Of a DNA stretch of 64,000 nt, positions 26,883 through 35,088 are shown piece by piece; position 1 is the stretch's first letter; each line of letters begins with the position of its first letter. Origin of the DNA: Bryobacterales bacterium KBS 96 (GTDB lineage: Bacteria > Acidobacteriota > Terriglobia > Bryobacterales > Bryobacteraceae); contig KB906767.1 in assembly GCA_000381625.1 (NCBI GenBank), positions 2,644,629 to 2,708,628 on the forward strand, given 5' to 3'. The translations under genes were made by a program, and so were the position numbers. The notes under the pieces were generated by a model that saw only the letters and a program-made list of their open reading frames with translations, had not been told where the DNA came from and made no database searches.

Positions 26883-27686
26883 TTAGCTTTTCGAAATGCG
26901 GCTGGATACGGTGAACGCGCGGACGCATGCCTCGACGATCCGCAATCCATCTTGCTGTGAACCGGTGTCGAACTGCTCACCGTCTTGGTCCACGGCGTTG
27001 CTGACCATCGCGACCGCCGCAACGGCTACGCCTCGTGCTGCGCCAAAAGCAAACAACGATGCAGCCTGCATCTCAACCGCGAGAACGCCTTCGTTAGCCC
27101 ACTGTTCAAGCTGCGTTTTTGTTTCTCGATAAGGAGCGTCTGTTGTCCAAACCTTTCCGCAGCGAACAGTCCAGTCAGTCGCGGCCAGTTCGCGTTCAAG
27201 AATCGGGACGACCGGCGCTGGGCAGGCAACCTCCTTACCGGCTGGCAGGTAATGCAACGATGTACCCTCATCGCGAATTGCGGACGTTGCCACGACAAGG
27301 CAGGGGAGCGGCAATTCCGGCGATACCCGGCCGGCCGATGTCAACCCGATGATGAGTTCCGTTCCCGCCGCTGCAAGTTGTTCGGCGATCAGTACCGCAT
27401 AGGGTCCGCCAATCGTTCGCGGAATGATGCCGCAGATTACGCCTTCAGCTTCAATTGCATACATGGTCGTGTGAAAGCACGGCCATGATTGGAACGGTTT
27501 TGCGAGACCCCGCGCTACAAGCCAGTCGGTAAGATCTCCGTCGAATTCGAGAATACAGAGCCGGGGGACGCCCCCGTTTGGGATCTGCCGTATGCGCCTG
27601 ACACTCTCCATCAGATTGCCCGCGGTAAATGCGGATTCTTCCTTCACGGGGTGGTTCAGAAGCGGGACATTAGTATTGTTGGGCAT
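26883..27686 (-). CDS. Nucleoside phosphorylase-like protein
   Basis: A 267-residue protein of the purine/uridine phosphorylase superfamily. The phosphate-binding loop appears as IGLTSAGRVSPEL. The substrate-binding EMQAASLFAFGAARGVAVAA with VAMVSNAVDQ (Glu-Met-x-Ala-Ala) is typical of nucleoside phosphorylase I enzymes. Its N-terminus is longer than in Udp/DeoD, so the substrate is uncertain. The start at 27686 (MPNNTNVPLLNHPVKEESAF) is chosen over an ATG at 27749, which would overlap the upstream methyltransferase gene. The two genes lie 44 bp apart on the same strand. Confidence 0.85.
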   Translation of the reverse strand: MPNNTNVPLLNHPVKEESAFTAGNLMESVRRIRQIPNGGVPRLCILEFDGDLTDWLVARGLAKPFQSWPCFHTTMYAIEAEGVICGIIPRTIGGPYAVLIAEQLAAAGTELIIGLTSAGRVSPELPLPCLVVATSAIRDEGTSLHYLPAGKEVACPAPVVPILERELAATDWTVRCGKVWTTDAPYRETKTQLEQWANEGVLAVEMQAASLFAFGAARGVAVAAVAMVSNAVDQDGEQFDTGSQQDGLRIVEACVRAFTVSSRISKS

Positions 27687-27730
27687 CGGTTCCAGTCGTG
27701 GAAAAGCGGCAAAGCGGCGGACACAGACCG

Positions 27731-28351
27731 CTATTGTTCCACCGCGCAATAGCAGTATAGAAACTGCTGCGTTGTCCCAAACGGCGTATCGTGCAATTCC
27801 TGTAAGCTTTCGACCAAGCGGAAGTGCGGCCCGAATTCTCCATGAAGGGATTCGGCATCATATCGCATGACGTCAAGGCCGCTGCATTTCGTCGGCCCCT
27901 CAGGGCCGAAGGCGCCGACAATCACATGCCCGCCTGGTTCTACCGCCAATGCGGCATTCCGGACATAAGCAATCCTATCTTCTGGCTTCGTCAGGAAGTG
28001 AAAGACCGCGCGATCATGCCAGACATCGTAGGAATGGGCCGGAAAAACCGTTTGCGTGACATCTGCCTGCAGCCAGCGAACGGATTCCGCGGCTTTCCCG
28101 AGGCGTTTCCGCGCGACCTCAAGAGCGGTTTGCGAAATATCGGCGACCGTGATATTCCGGTACTGCCGTTCAAGCAGGTCGTCAACCAGAGTCGATGCGC
28201 CGCCGCCTACATCAATGATTGATGCATCTCTATCACCCCGCGTGGCGCGTTCAATTAGCGTGAGCGAAGTCTCCAGATGGGGGCGGAACCAACTCACCTG
28301 GTCTGGCGCTCTAGTCCCGTAGACCTTCTCCCAATGTTGCCGCACATTCAT
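27731..28351 (-). CDS. Class I SAM-dependent methyltransferase
   Basis: A 206-residue methyltransferase of class I fold. Motif I is SIIDVGGGASTLVDDLL at about residues 45-61, the acidic loop IADIS-type is VADISQTALEVARKRL, and motif IV-like YDVWHDRAVFHFLTKPEDR follows. The N-terminal RQHWEKVYGTRAPDQVSWFR is typical of a well-populated family often labelled trans-aconitate- or thiopurine-like methyltransferase. The substrate is unknown. It precedes the nucleoside phosphorylase gene on the same strand. Confidence 0.88.
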   Translation of the reverse strand: MNVRQHWEKVYGTRAPDQVSWFRPHLETSLTLIERATRGDRDASIIDVGGGASTLVDDLLERQYRNITVADISQTALEVARKRLGKAAESVRWLQADVTQTVFPAHSYDVWHDRAVFHFLTKPEDRIAYVRNAALAVEPGGHVIVGAFGPEGPTKCSGLDVMRYDAESLHGEFGPHFRLVESLQELHDTPFGTTQQFLYCYCAVEQ

Positions 28352-28459
28352 AATTTAGCTGTTCCCCCTGTCGGAACCAATAAGATGAGGGTCCTAAACT
28401 GTGAATACGACTGCCGCCGCCCCAATCGTGCCATGCAGTGCGCCGTTTAAAAAAGCAGG

Positions 28460-30106
28460 ATGCCCACGGATAGTGTGAAAAGATCGGAATCTGCAAAGGT
28501 CGCGCGGTCGGCGGGCGTTGTCTCTATTGCCATCTTTCTCAGCCGGATCACCGGGCTGATTCGCGAAATGGTGATGGCCCAGAAGTTCGGCGCCGGCCTC
28601 GCTTACGACGCCTTCCTGCTGGGTTTTCGCATTCCGAATCTGACGCGGAATCTATTTGCCGAAGGCGCGCTGTCCTCCGCGTTCGTTCCCATATTTGCCG
28701 CCTCTCTGGCGAGCGGCGACCGGAAGGCGGCGGAGCGTCTTTCTAATCTCGTCGGCGCGGCCATCCTGATGTTTGTCGGACTCTTCTGCCTCGCCGGCAT
28801 TCTCTTCAGCCCGCAGTTAGTGTGGCTGCTGGCGCCTGGTTACGCGCAAGTGCCAGGCAAGTTCGAACTTGCGGTACGCATGACGCGGATCATGTTTCCG
28901 TTTCTGCTGCTGGTTGCGCTGGCCGCGCAAGCCATGGGGATGCTGAACGCTTGCGACAAATTTGGCGTGCCGGCGATGGCGTCCACGTTCTTTAACCTCG
29001 GCTCGGTCGTTTTTGGCCTCGTGCTCGGCTTCTGGCTGGGACCGCGCCTGGGCATCCTGCCGATCGAGGGAATGGCCTACGGCATCGTTCTGGGCGGCGC
29101 TCTTCAGCTTGCCTGGCAAATTCCCAGCCTGCGCCGCCTCGGTTTCCGGTTCCACTTCGAAATCGATTGGCGCCATCCCGGGTTGCGGAAAATTTTTCGC
29201 TTAATGATTCCCGCCATCGTGGGTAGCGCCGCGGTGCAGATTAACGTGCTGGTGAACACAAACTTCGCTTCACAGATCTCCGACCCCGTTCGTGGCGCCG
29301 ACGGCCCTGTAAGCTGGCTCGCCTATGCGTTCCGCTTCATGCAGTTCCCGCTTGGCATCTTCGGCGTATCGTTCGCCTCGGCGATTTTGCCCAGCGTGTC
29401 TCGAAGCGTCGCCGCCAACGACTATGGCGAGTTCCGCCGTACTGTCTCGCGATCGCTCGGCCTCATCTTTATGATGACCGTCCCATCGTCCATTGGTCTC
29501 ATCCTTCTCGGCTCGCCGATTATCGGAGCGGTATTTCAAGCTGGAAAATTCCAGATTTACGATACCCAGCAAACCGCGCTGGCGCTCTCGTGCTATTCAG
29601 TGGGGCTCGTTGGCTATGCCGCTACCAAGGTGCTGAACCCCGCCTTCTATGCGCTGACCGACGCGAAGACGCCCATGTACGTGAGTTTGTGCTCCATTGG
29701 CATCAACATCTCATTCGCCGAGGTGCTGCTCAGAAAATTTCATTTGGGCATCGCGGCCCTTGCGCTCTCGACATCCGCCGTCGCCATGGCGGCGTTCGTC
29801 ATCTTAATTTACATCTTGCGCAGGCGCATTGGTGGAATTGAGGGCCGTTATCTGATGAATCGTTTTCTGCGCGTGGGCGCTGCGTCGATTATCATGGCCG
29901 CGCCGGTCTGGCTCTGTAACATCTACTTCACGCACTGGCTGGGGCAATCTCGGTGGGCCGACCTGGCGAATCTTGCGGTCTCGTTGCCGATCGGAGTTGC
30001 CAGTTTTGCGCTGGCCGCGAGCTGGCTTGGAATCGATGAAATTCGCCTTGCCCGGGATGCCTTTGGTCGGCGGCTGGTCGGCCTGCGTGCTAGGATCATG
30101 AAATAG
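28460..30106 (+). CDS. murJ: Lipid II flippase
   Basis: A 548-residue polytopic protein of the MurJ/MviN family, which flips lipid II across the cytoplasmic membrane for peptidoglycan synthesis. Family segments: SAGVVSIAIFLSRITGLIRE, MAQKFGAGLAYDAFLLGFRI, PNLTRNLFAEGALSSAFVPI and RFMQFPLGIFGVSFASAILP. About 14 hydrophobic segments fit the family. The stop TAG at 30104-30106 directly abuts the ATG of the next gene, suggesting coupled translation. Start at 28460 gives TDSVKRSESAKVARSAGVVS, normal for the family. Confidence 0.95.
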   Translation: MPTDSVKRSESAKVARSAGVVSIAIFLSRITGLIREMVMAQKFGAGLAYDAFLLGFRIPNLTRNLFAEGALSSAFVPIFAASLASGDRKAAERLSNLVGAAILMFVGLFCLAGILFSPQLVWLLAPGYAQVPGKFELAVRMTRIMFPFLLLVALAAQAMGMLNACDKFGVPAMASTFFNLGSVVFGLVLGFWLGPRLGILPIEGMAYGIVLGGALQLAWQIPSLRRLGFRFHFEIDWRHPGLRKIFRLMIPAIVGSAAVQINVLVNTNFASQISDPVRGADGPVSWLAYAFRFMQFPLGIFGVSFASAILPSVSRSVAANDYGEFRRTVSRSLGLIFMMTVPSSIGLILLGSPIIGAVFQAGKFQIYDTQQTALALSCYSVGLVGYAATKVLNPAFYALTDAKTPMYVSLCSIGINISFAEVLLRKFHLGIAALALSTSAVAMAAFVILIYILRRRIGGIEGRYLMNRFLRVGAASIIMAAPVWLCNIYFTHWLGQSRWADLANLAVSLPIGVASFALAASWLGIDEIRLARDAFGRRLVGLRARIMK

Positions 30107-30856
30107 ATGGTTGATGAACTTGCGCTTGCGGTCCGGCTACAATCGCTGGACAGTAAGACCGCGAGTCTCGAACTCGAGGTCGCTACCCTTCCCAAACAAC
30201 TCGCGGAAATTGAAAGAAAGCTGGAAGCGCACAATCGCCGGCTGGAAGCCGATCGTGCCGCGCTCGCGGCAAACCAGCGAGATCGAAAGAAGCTCGAAGG
30301 CGACATCCAGGTTCACGAGCAGAAGATCTCAAAACTCAGAGATCAGATGCTTCAGGCGAAAACCAACGAGCAGTACCGCGCTTTTCAAAGCGAAATCGGC
30401 TGGTGCGAAACCGAGATTCGGAAGGGTGAGGACAAAATCCTCGATTTTATGGAGCAATCGGAGCCGCTGGAGAAGAGCTTGAAAACCGCGGAATCCGAGC
30501 TCAAGCAGCAAGCCGAGCGAATCGAAAAAGAGAAAGCGCGCGTGCGCGAGCGGATCGCAGCCGATCGGAAACAATTAATGGAAGTGCAAGCAGAGCGGAA
30601 AGACATTGTGAGCCGGATGGATCCCAAATTCTATGCCGACTACGAACGCATCCGCAGGAAGACGCATGGCAGCGTCGTCGCCGATGCAACCGACGGACAC
30701 TGCAGTGCCTGCATGATTACGCTGCGGCCCCAATTCGTACAGGATTTAAAAAAGGGTGACCGGATCATGCATTGTGAAAGCTGTAGCCGCATGCTGACGT
30801 ACAACCCGGCCGTCAGTTTCGAGAACAACGTCGGGCCCGCGGCAACAACGGCGTAA
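30107..30856 (+). CDS. Coiled-coil C4-type zinc-ribbon protein (DUF164-type)
   Basis: A 249-residue protein. Residues about 1-170 form a long coiled coil (LAVRLQSLDSKTASLELEVA, LKQQAERIEKEKARVRERIA). A C-terminal zinc ribbon contains Cys in HCSACMITLRPQF and HCESCSRMLTY. Homologues (zf-RING_7/DUF164) are widespread but poorly characterised and often sit near nif3 or DNA-metabolism genes. The ATG follows the murJ stop with no spacing, so expression is coupled. The GDRIMHCESCSRMLTYNP ending is the family signature. Confidence 0.9.
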   Translation: MVDELALAVRLQSLDSKTASLELEVATLPKQLAEIERKLEAHNRRLEADRAALAANQRDRKKLEGDIQVHEQKISKLRDQMLQAKTNEQYRAFQSEIGWCETEIRKGEDKILDFMEQSEPLEKSLKTAESELKQQAERIEKEKARVRERIAADRKQLMEVQAERKDIVSRMDPKFYADYERIRRKTHGSVVADATDGHCSACMITLRPQFVQDLKKGDRIMHCESCSRMLTYNPAVSFENNVGPAATTA

Positions 30857-30908
30857 GCACAATATCATTCACTTAAGCTTTGCGGGCAGCGCCCTGCGTG
30901 ACTGTGCA

Positions 30909-31005
30909 TTGGGTGGCGCATGCTTCAGCGTGCTGCCGCGAACTTCAGTTTGCCGGCAAGGGGGCAGTAAACTACCCGCCAGCACGATGAATCGTGCGCC
31001 ACAAC
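30909..31005. repeat. Palindromic dispersed repeat, two inverted copies
   Basis: Copies at 30909-30937 (GTGGCGCATGCTTCAGCGTG, minus orientation) and 30981-31005 (AGCACGATGAATCGTGCGCC then ACAAC, plus orientation) share the self-complementary core found again at 60048-60071 (GGCACGCTGAAGCGTGCGCC ACAA) and, variant, at 62925-62949. The hairpin plus CCACAA tail is a consistent signature. Confidence 0.7.
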
Positions 31006-31074
31006 ATCACAGATTCCGAAATGTAGAGTTCCAAGGGTGAGGACTTACGCGATGCAACTCTGTAGGAAGGCAAA

Positions 31075-31112
31075 TTCGAAACGGAGCCGCCGCACGTTAT
31101 TACGCGGGTCAT
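31075..31112 (+). repeat. Dispersed repeat, type 2 fragment
   Basis: CGGAGCCGCCGCACGTTATT followed by ACGCGGGTC matches the segment AGAGCCGCCGCACGTGACTG CGCGGGTC repeated in the 177-bp tandem array at 56.7-57.2 kb. Confidence 0.65.
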
Positions 31113-31127
31113 TTGGAAAGCCGCCCG

Positions 31128-31778
31128 CTACTTCGACGCAATGCCCTGGCGTGCATTCCCAATTCGCAAAATCTCCCGCTCGTACACATCCAGGCTGTTT
31201 CTGAAAAAATGATCATCAGCGTCGACCCAGGTCAGTTCCTTCGGCTCGGGTAATGAGTCGAAGAATTCCTGAAGCTCAGACCGTGGACCGAATTCGTCAT
31301 GAGTGCTTTGGATGAAGTACTTAGGAATGCCGACCTCGTAAACAAACTCGCGATCCGGATATTTCGTTGGAAAGCCGGCGGCGATTACCCTGCTCAGCCC
31401 CGGATCGCTTGCCGCCAGCCTCAGCGCAACGCGCGATCCAAACGAAAATCCTGCCACAAGCGCGGGAAGATGAGCATAGCGATTCCGCAATTCCCACAAC
31501 GCTGTTCGTGCATCGTCTGTTTCGCCGATGCCGTGGCCATATTCGCCTTCGCTCAAATTCACCCCCCGGAAGTTGAAACGCAGCACCACGCAGCCTGTTT
31601 TGCGTAATCCTCGCGCCAGGCGGTGGACCACTTTGTTGTGCATTGTGCCGCCGTGTTGGGGGTGCGGATGGCAGACGAGCGCTGCCTCAAGCGGTTCGCC
31701 TTCTTCCGGTTCTTCGAGAATGGCCTCCAGCTTACCAGCGGCTCCCGGCAGGAAAAGGCTCTCAATCCGTCGCGACAT
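31128..31778 (-). CDS. Alpha/beta-hydrolase family protein
   Basis: A 216-residue alpha/beta hydrolase of the dienelactone-hydrolase-like group. HPHPQHGGTMHNKVVHRLAR forms the oxyanion region, and the nucleophile Ser112 lies in the elbow GFSFGS. The acid is Asp in STHDEFGPRSEL and the His is in DADDHFFRNSLD. These features match a bacterial family often simply called alpha/beta hydrolase or YcjY-like. The substrate is unknown. The ATG lies six bases after the yajQ stop, so the two genes form one transcript. Confidence 0.88.
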   Translation of the reverse strand: MSRRIESLFLPGAAGKLEAILEEPEEGEPLEAALVCHPHPQHGGTMHNKVVHRLARGLRKTGCVVLRFNFRGVNLSEGEYGHGIGETDDARTALWELRNRYAHLPALVAGFSFGSRVALRLAASDPGLSRVIAAGFPTKYPDREFVYEVGIPKYFIQSTHDEFGPRSELQEFFDSLPEPKELTWVDADDHFFRNSLDVYEREILRIGNARQGIASK

Positions 31779-31784
31779 TCCGGC

Positions 31785-32285
31785 CTAGTTGCTCCGGTAA
31801 TTCGTGAACTGCATATCGATTCCGAAATCTTTCGCCTTCAGCAACGCGATCGCCTGCTGCAGTACGTCGCGATCCTTGCCGCTCACGCGCACGGAATCGC
31901 CCTGAATCGAGGCCTGCACCTTCAGCTTGCTGTCTTTGATCGTTCTAACAACATCTTTTGCCTTCTCGGTGGAAATCCCCTGCTGCAGTGTCACTTCCTG
32001 GCGTACACTGCTATGCGATGCCGGCGTGATTGTCCCATACTGTAGGCCCTTCAGCGGCACCCCGCGCTTCACCAGTTTCTGACCCAGAATCTCGGTGACC
32101 GACTTGAGCTTATACTCGTCCGAGCTCGCCAGCAGAATCTTGTTTTCTTTTTCATTCAGCTCAATACTCGACTTTGAGTCTTTGAGATCATACCGTGTCT
32201 GGATTTCTTTCGTTGCCTGCTGAATGGCATTCGATACTTCATTCAGATCGATTTTGGATACTACGTCGAAAGTATTTTCTGGCAT
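31785..32285 (-). CDS. yajQ: YajQ family nucleotide-binding protein
   Basis: A 166-residue protein of the YajQ/UPF0234 family (ENTFDVVSKIDLNEVSNAIQ, EIQTRYDLKDSKSSIELNEK, GKDRDVLQQAIALLKAKDFG), a double ferredoxin-like fold. Xanthomonas and Pseudomonas homologues bind cyclic di-GMP and act as effectors. Whether this one does cannot be read from sequence. Length and ends are normal for the family. It stands first in a two-gene unit with the hydrolase and 117 bp after the response regulator gene stop. Confidence 0.93.
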   Translation of the reverse strand: MPENTFDVVSKIDLNEVSNAIQQATKEIQTRYDLKDSKSSIELNEKENKILLASSDEYKLKSVTEILGQKLVKRGVPLKGLQYGTITPASHSSVRQEVTLQQGISTEKAKDVVRTIKDSKLKVQASIQGDSVRVSGKDRDVLQQAIALLKAKDFGIDMQFTNYRSN

Positions 32286-32402
32286 GGAAATTCCCCGCAG
32301 TCATGAGCCAAAGCATCACTGTGCGAAAGCACCGCTGTGCCCAAAAGCACCATGACCCTACGCTCATCTTACGCGACGTCTGATGGCCGGACTGTTTCGG
32401 AA

Positions 32403-33032
32403 CTACCGCTGGTCGCCGATGGCTTGCGAGGCAGGCTCGGCAGGGGGAGCACTTTCGGCCGGGGCGCTGGCGCTCTTCCGTTCGGCGCCGGTAGTGCTCG
32501 CTGCCGGCACGGGCACGCGCTGCTGGGAGAGCGCTAACATCACGCGCTCGGTCATTTCTTCGATCATGACCGGCATTGCACTGTCGATTGCAAGCGTTAC
32601 GGCTGCCCGTATGGTCGAGCGTTCGAACCGTCCCTGCGATCCGGCTTGCTTTTCGCGCTCTGCTTTTGCTTGTGCAAGCAGTGGCCGTATGGCGGCCAGC
32701 AGAGCGGATGCCTCGAACGGTTTGCGCAAAATGGCTTCGGCTCCGGCGTTCTTTGCGTCCTGCTCATCGAATTGGTCCGCAACGCCCGCGGCGAAGACCA
32801 CACGAACGTGTTTTTGCTCGGGCTGCGCCTTAATGTAGCGGGCCAGCTCGAACCCATTCTTCGTGGGCAGAAAAACGTCTGTAATCAGCACATCGGGGTC
32901 GGCATCGTGCAAGCGGCGCAACGCCGTGGCGCCATCGGTGACGCTAACAACTTGCAGGCCCTCCCCCGTCAGAATTTGCTCCCCAAGACGCAAGGCTTGC
33001 TGGCTGTCGTCCGCAAGCAGGATGCGGCTCAT
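32403..33032 (-). CDS. Response regulator with C-terminal extension
   Basis: A 209-residue protein with one receiver domain (residues 1-120): acidic pocket LLADDS, phosphoacceptor Asp52 in ITDVFLPTKNG, Lys104 in ILRKPFEAS. The position normally held by Thr/Ser before the loop reads VVFAAGVA, so the conserved hydroxyl residue appears to be missing. The C-terminal 85 residues are not a known output domain: a helix (AVTLAIDSAMPVMIEEMTER) and an Ala/Pro/Ser-rich tail. ATGA overlap with bamD (33029-33032) shows translational coupling. It probably acts by protein contact rather than as a transcription factor. Confidence 0.88.
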   Translation of the reverse strand: MSRILLADDSQQALRLGEQILTGEGLQVVSVTDGATALRRLHDADPDVLITDVFLPTKNGFELARYIKAQPEQKHVRVVFAAGVADQFDEQDAKNAGAEAILRKPFEASALLAAIRPLLAQAKAEREKQAGSQGRFERSTIRAAVTLAIDSAMPVMIEEMTERVMLALSQQRVPVPAASTTGAERKSASAPAESAPPAEPASQAIGDQR

Positions 33033-34363
33033 TGCGCCTGTGGTTGCGACTGCTGCGCGCCAGCCGCCTCCGGTTGCGTGTTCTGCGCGGCGGGCGTCGC
33101 TTCCTGCTGCTGTTCCTGCGGAGCTACTTTCTTCTTGCGGTGCTTCTTCGCTCTCTTCTTAGCCTCTTCGCGAGCCTTCTTCAAATCCGCTTCGTGATTG
33201 CTCGGCACAGCCTGCGCGTTTGCCGCAGCCGCCTTGCTGGTTGCCGCGCCGGTTGCGGCCGGAAGACTCCGCGCGTCCTTGCTCTGCTCCAGCTTCGTGG
33301 GATCGCTAACGATACTGCCATTTACATCGGTAGTTCCACCAGCGGCGGTGTTGGCTGCGGTTTCGCCATTGTTTGCCTTGGGAACACTCGCCGGAATGGG
33401 GAATAGCACGTTATCCATCGCCGGCTGGCCGGCTTTAGCCGCGGCGCTGACATCAGGCCCTCGTCGCATGAAGCCCATCGATTCAGACAATATTGATGGC
33501 TTCCTATAGTTCTCGATGTCATATTTCTCACGTTCCGCGGCGGCGCGATCTGCTTCCGGCACCGGCATCTCCAGGTCCTGTAGCGCCTTTTTTGCGGCGT
33601 CGGCCCGGTCGCTCAACGGATACTCGCGCACGATGCGCGTGAAATCCGCCGCGGCGTTCTGGCGGAATCGCGGCCCCATGTTGAGATACGACTGGCCAGC
33701 TTCAAATAGCGCGTCGTCGGCTTGGCTGAACAGAGGATATTGATCGGCCACGTAGCTCAGGCGGTTGGCCGCCGCCGGATTAGCGCCGCGATGAAAGTAG
33801 AAGTCGCCGACTGTGAATTCGTGCTGGCCCAGCACTTCCTGAACGTTCCGGAGAATTTGCGCCGTGGCCGGAGCATATTTACTGTTCGGATACTGCGTCA
33901 GGAGGTTGCGGCACTCCGTCTCGGCACGAATCGCCTCCAAAGGATCGCGGTCCGGTTTGTCCATCTGCTTGTAATGGATCATGCAGATTTTATGCTGAGC
34001 TTCGGATGCTTCGGGCATCGTCGGATAGAACAGCTCGAAATCTTTATACTCGGCTTCCGCCTGCGCCATGCCGTTGGCGCCGCCTTCGCGAAACCAGCTA
34101 TCGGCAATCGCGAGTTTGGCCTTGGCGAGAAATTCGCTCGATTCGTAGGTGTTCATCAAGGTGTTGAGCTCGATGCGGGCTACTTCGTACCGGCCGTGCT
34201 CGATATCGTGCATTGCCTTATCGAACAAGACCTTGTCTGGCTGCTGCGTGTCTTTTGTGATCGGCGTCTCGTATTTTTTGTGTATACATGACGAGAGCAA
34301 TGCGAGCGCCGCCGCCGCGACCAGTGCTTTCTTCAGTGATTCTGCCGGAAACAACATCTTCAT
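33029..34363 (-). CDS. bamD: Outer membrane assembly lipoprotein BamD, with extended C-terminus
   Basis: A 444-residue lipoprotein. The signal sequence ends in the lipobox LLSSC at residue 26. TPR-type repeats follow: VLFDKAMHDIEHGRYEVARI, ELNTLMNTYESSEFLAKAKL, ADSWFREGGANGMAQAEAEY, and PNSKYAPATAQILRNVQEVL. This is the BamD/ComL pattern that chaperones outer-membrane proteins in the Bam complex. Typical BamD is about 240-290 residues. Here the extra 150 or so residues are low complexity (Ala/Pro/Gln with a Lys-rich stretch KKAREEAKKRAKKHRKKKV). Its ATG directly follows the rpe stop codon on the minus strand, and its stop overlaps the response regulator start. Confidence 0.9.
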   Translation of the reverse strand: MKMLFPAESLKKALVAAAALALLSSCIHKKYETPITKDTQQPDKVLFDKAMHDIEHGRYEVARIELNTLMNTYESSEFLAKAKLAIADSWFREGGANGMAQAEAEYKDFELFYPTMPEASEAQHKICMIHYKQMDKPDRDPLEAIRAETECRNLLTQYPNSKYAPATAQILRNVQEVLGQHEFTVGDFYFHRGANPAAANRLSYVADQYPLFSQADDALFEAGQSYLNMGPRFRQNAAADFTRIVREYPLSDRADAAKKALQDLEMPVPEADRAAAEREKYDIENYRKPSILSESMGFMRRGPDVSAAAKAGQPAMDNVLFPIPASVPKANNGETAANTAAGGTTDVNGSIVSDPTKLEQSKDARSLPAATGAATSKAAAANAQAVPSNHEADLKKAREEAKKRAKKHRKKKVAPQEQQQEATPAAQNTQPEAAGAQQSQPQAQ

Positions 34364-35038
34364 TTACACCTTCACCATCAGCGACTCTTCGGCTCTTTGT
34401 TGCAGGTCCCGGTAAGCTGCGCCGGGGTCGGATTTGCCGAATACCGAAGATCCCACTACGACCCAATTCACGCCGGCGCGGGTGGCTTCCGCGACATTTT
34501 CGGCGTTGATTCCGCCGTCGATTTCGATTGCGAAGTTAAGACCGCGCTCTTGCCGGGCGCGATCCAGTTGCCGCACCTTCCAAAGGGATCTGGGAATAAA
34601 CTCCTGGCCGCCGAAGCCGGGATTTACGCTCATCACAAGAACGTAATCTACTATATCCAGAACATCTTCGAGCAGGGCAACAGTACTGTGAGGGTTGATT
34701 ACCACCCCGGCCTTCGCCCCTTCGTCGCGGATCATGTTCAACGTGCGGTTCAGGTTGCGGCAGGCCTCATAGTGGACGCTCACGCAGTCGGCTCCGGCCT
34801 TAATGAAAGCCGGCGCATAGGTATCCGGGTCCTCGATCATCAGATGATGATCCATCTTTAGCCGCGTGACTTTCCGCAGCGACTCGGTAACAGGTGGTCC
34901 CATGGTCAGGTTGGGCACGAAATGTCCATCCATGATGTCCACGTGAATCATTTGGGCGCCGGCTTGTTCTACAGTCCGGATTTGTTCGCCCAAACGCGCG
35001 AAGTCCGCCGCGAGAATGGATGGGACAATTTGAACCAC
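34364..35038 (-). CDS. rpe: Ribulose-phosphate 3-epimerase
   Basis: A 224-residue TIM-barrel epimerase interconverting ribulose-5-phosphate and xylulose-5-phosphate in the pentose phosphate pathway. Landmarks: PSILAADFARLGEQI, HVDIMDGHFVPNLTMGP with catalytic Asp, HHLMIEDPD, VMSVNPGFGGQEFIP and EIDGGINAENVAEATRAG. Start is a GTG at 35036-35038. The stop directly abuts the bamD start. The rsmB gene lies 50 bp upstream on the same strand, so the run rsmB-rpe-bamD-regulator is likely one operon. Confidence 0.96.
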   Translation of the reverse strand: MVQIVPSILAADFARLGEQIRTVEQAGAQMIHVDIMDGHFVPNLTMGPPVTESLRKVTRLKMDHHLMIEDPDTYAPAFIKAGADCVSVHYEACRNLNRTLNMIRDEGAKAGVVINPHSTVALLEDVLDIVDYVLVMSVNPGFGGQEFIPRSLWKVRQLDRARQERGLNFAIEIDGGINAENVAEATRAGVNWVVVGSSVFGKSDPGAAYRDLQQRAEESLMVKV

Positions 35039-35088
35039 GTAACCAATTTACGACTTTCAGCCTGAAAGTCACACTCCACCACAGAAAA

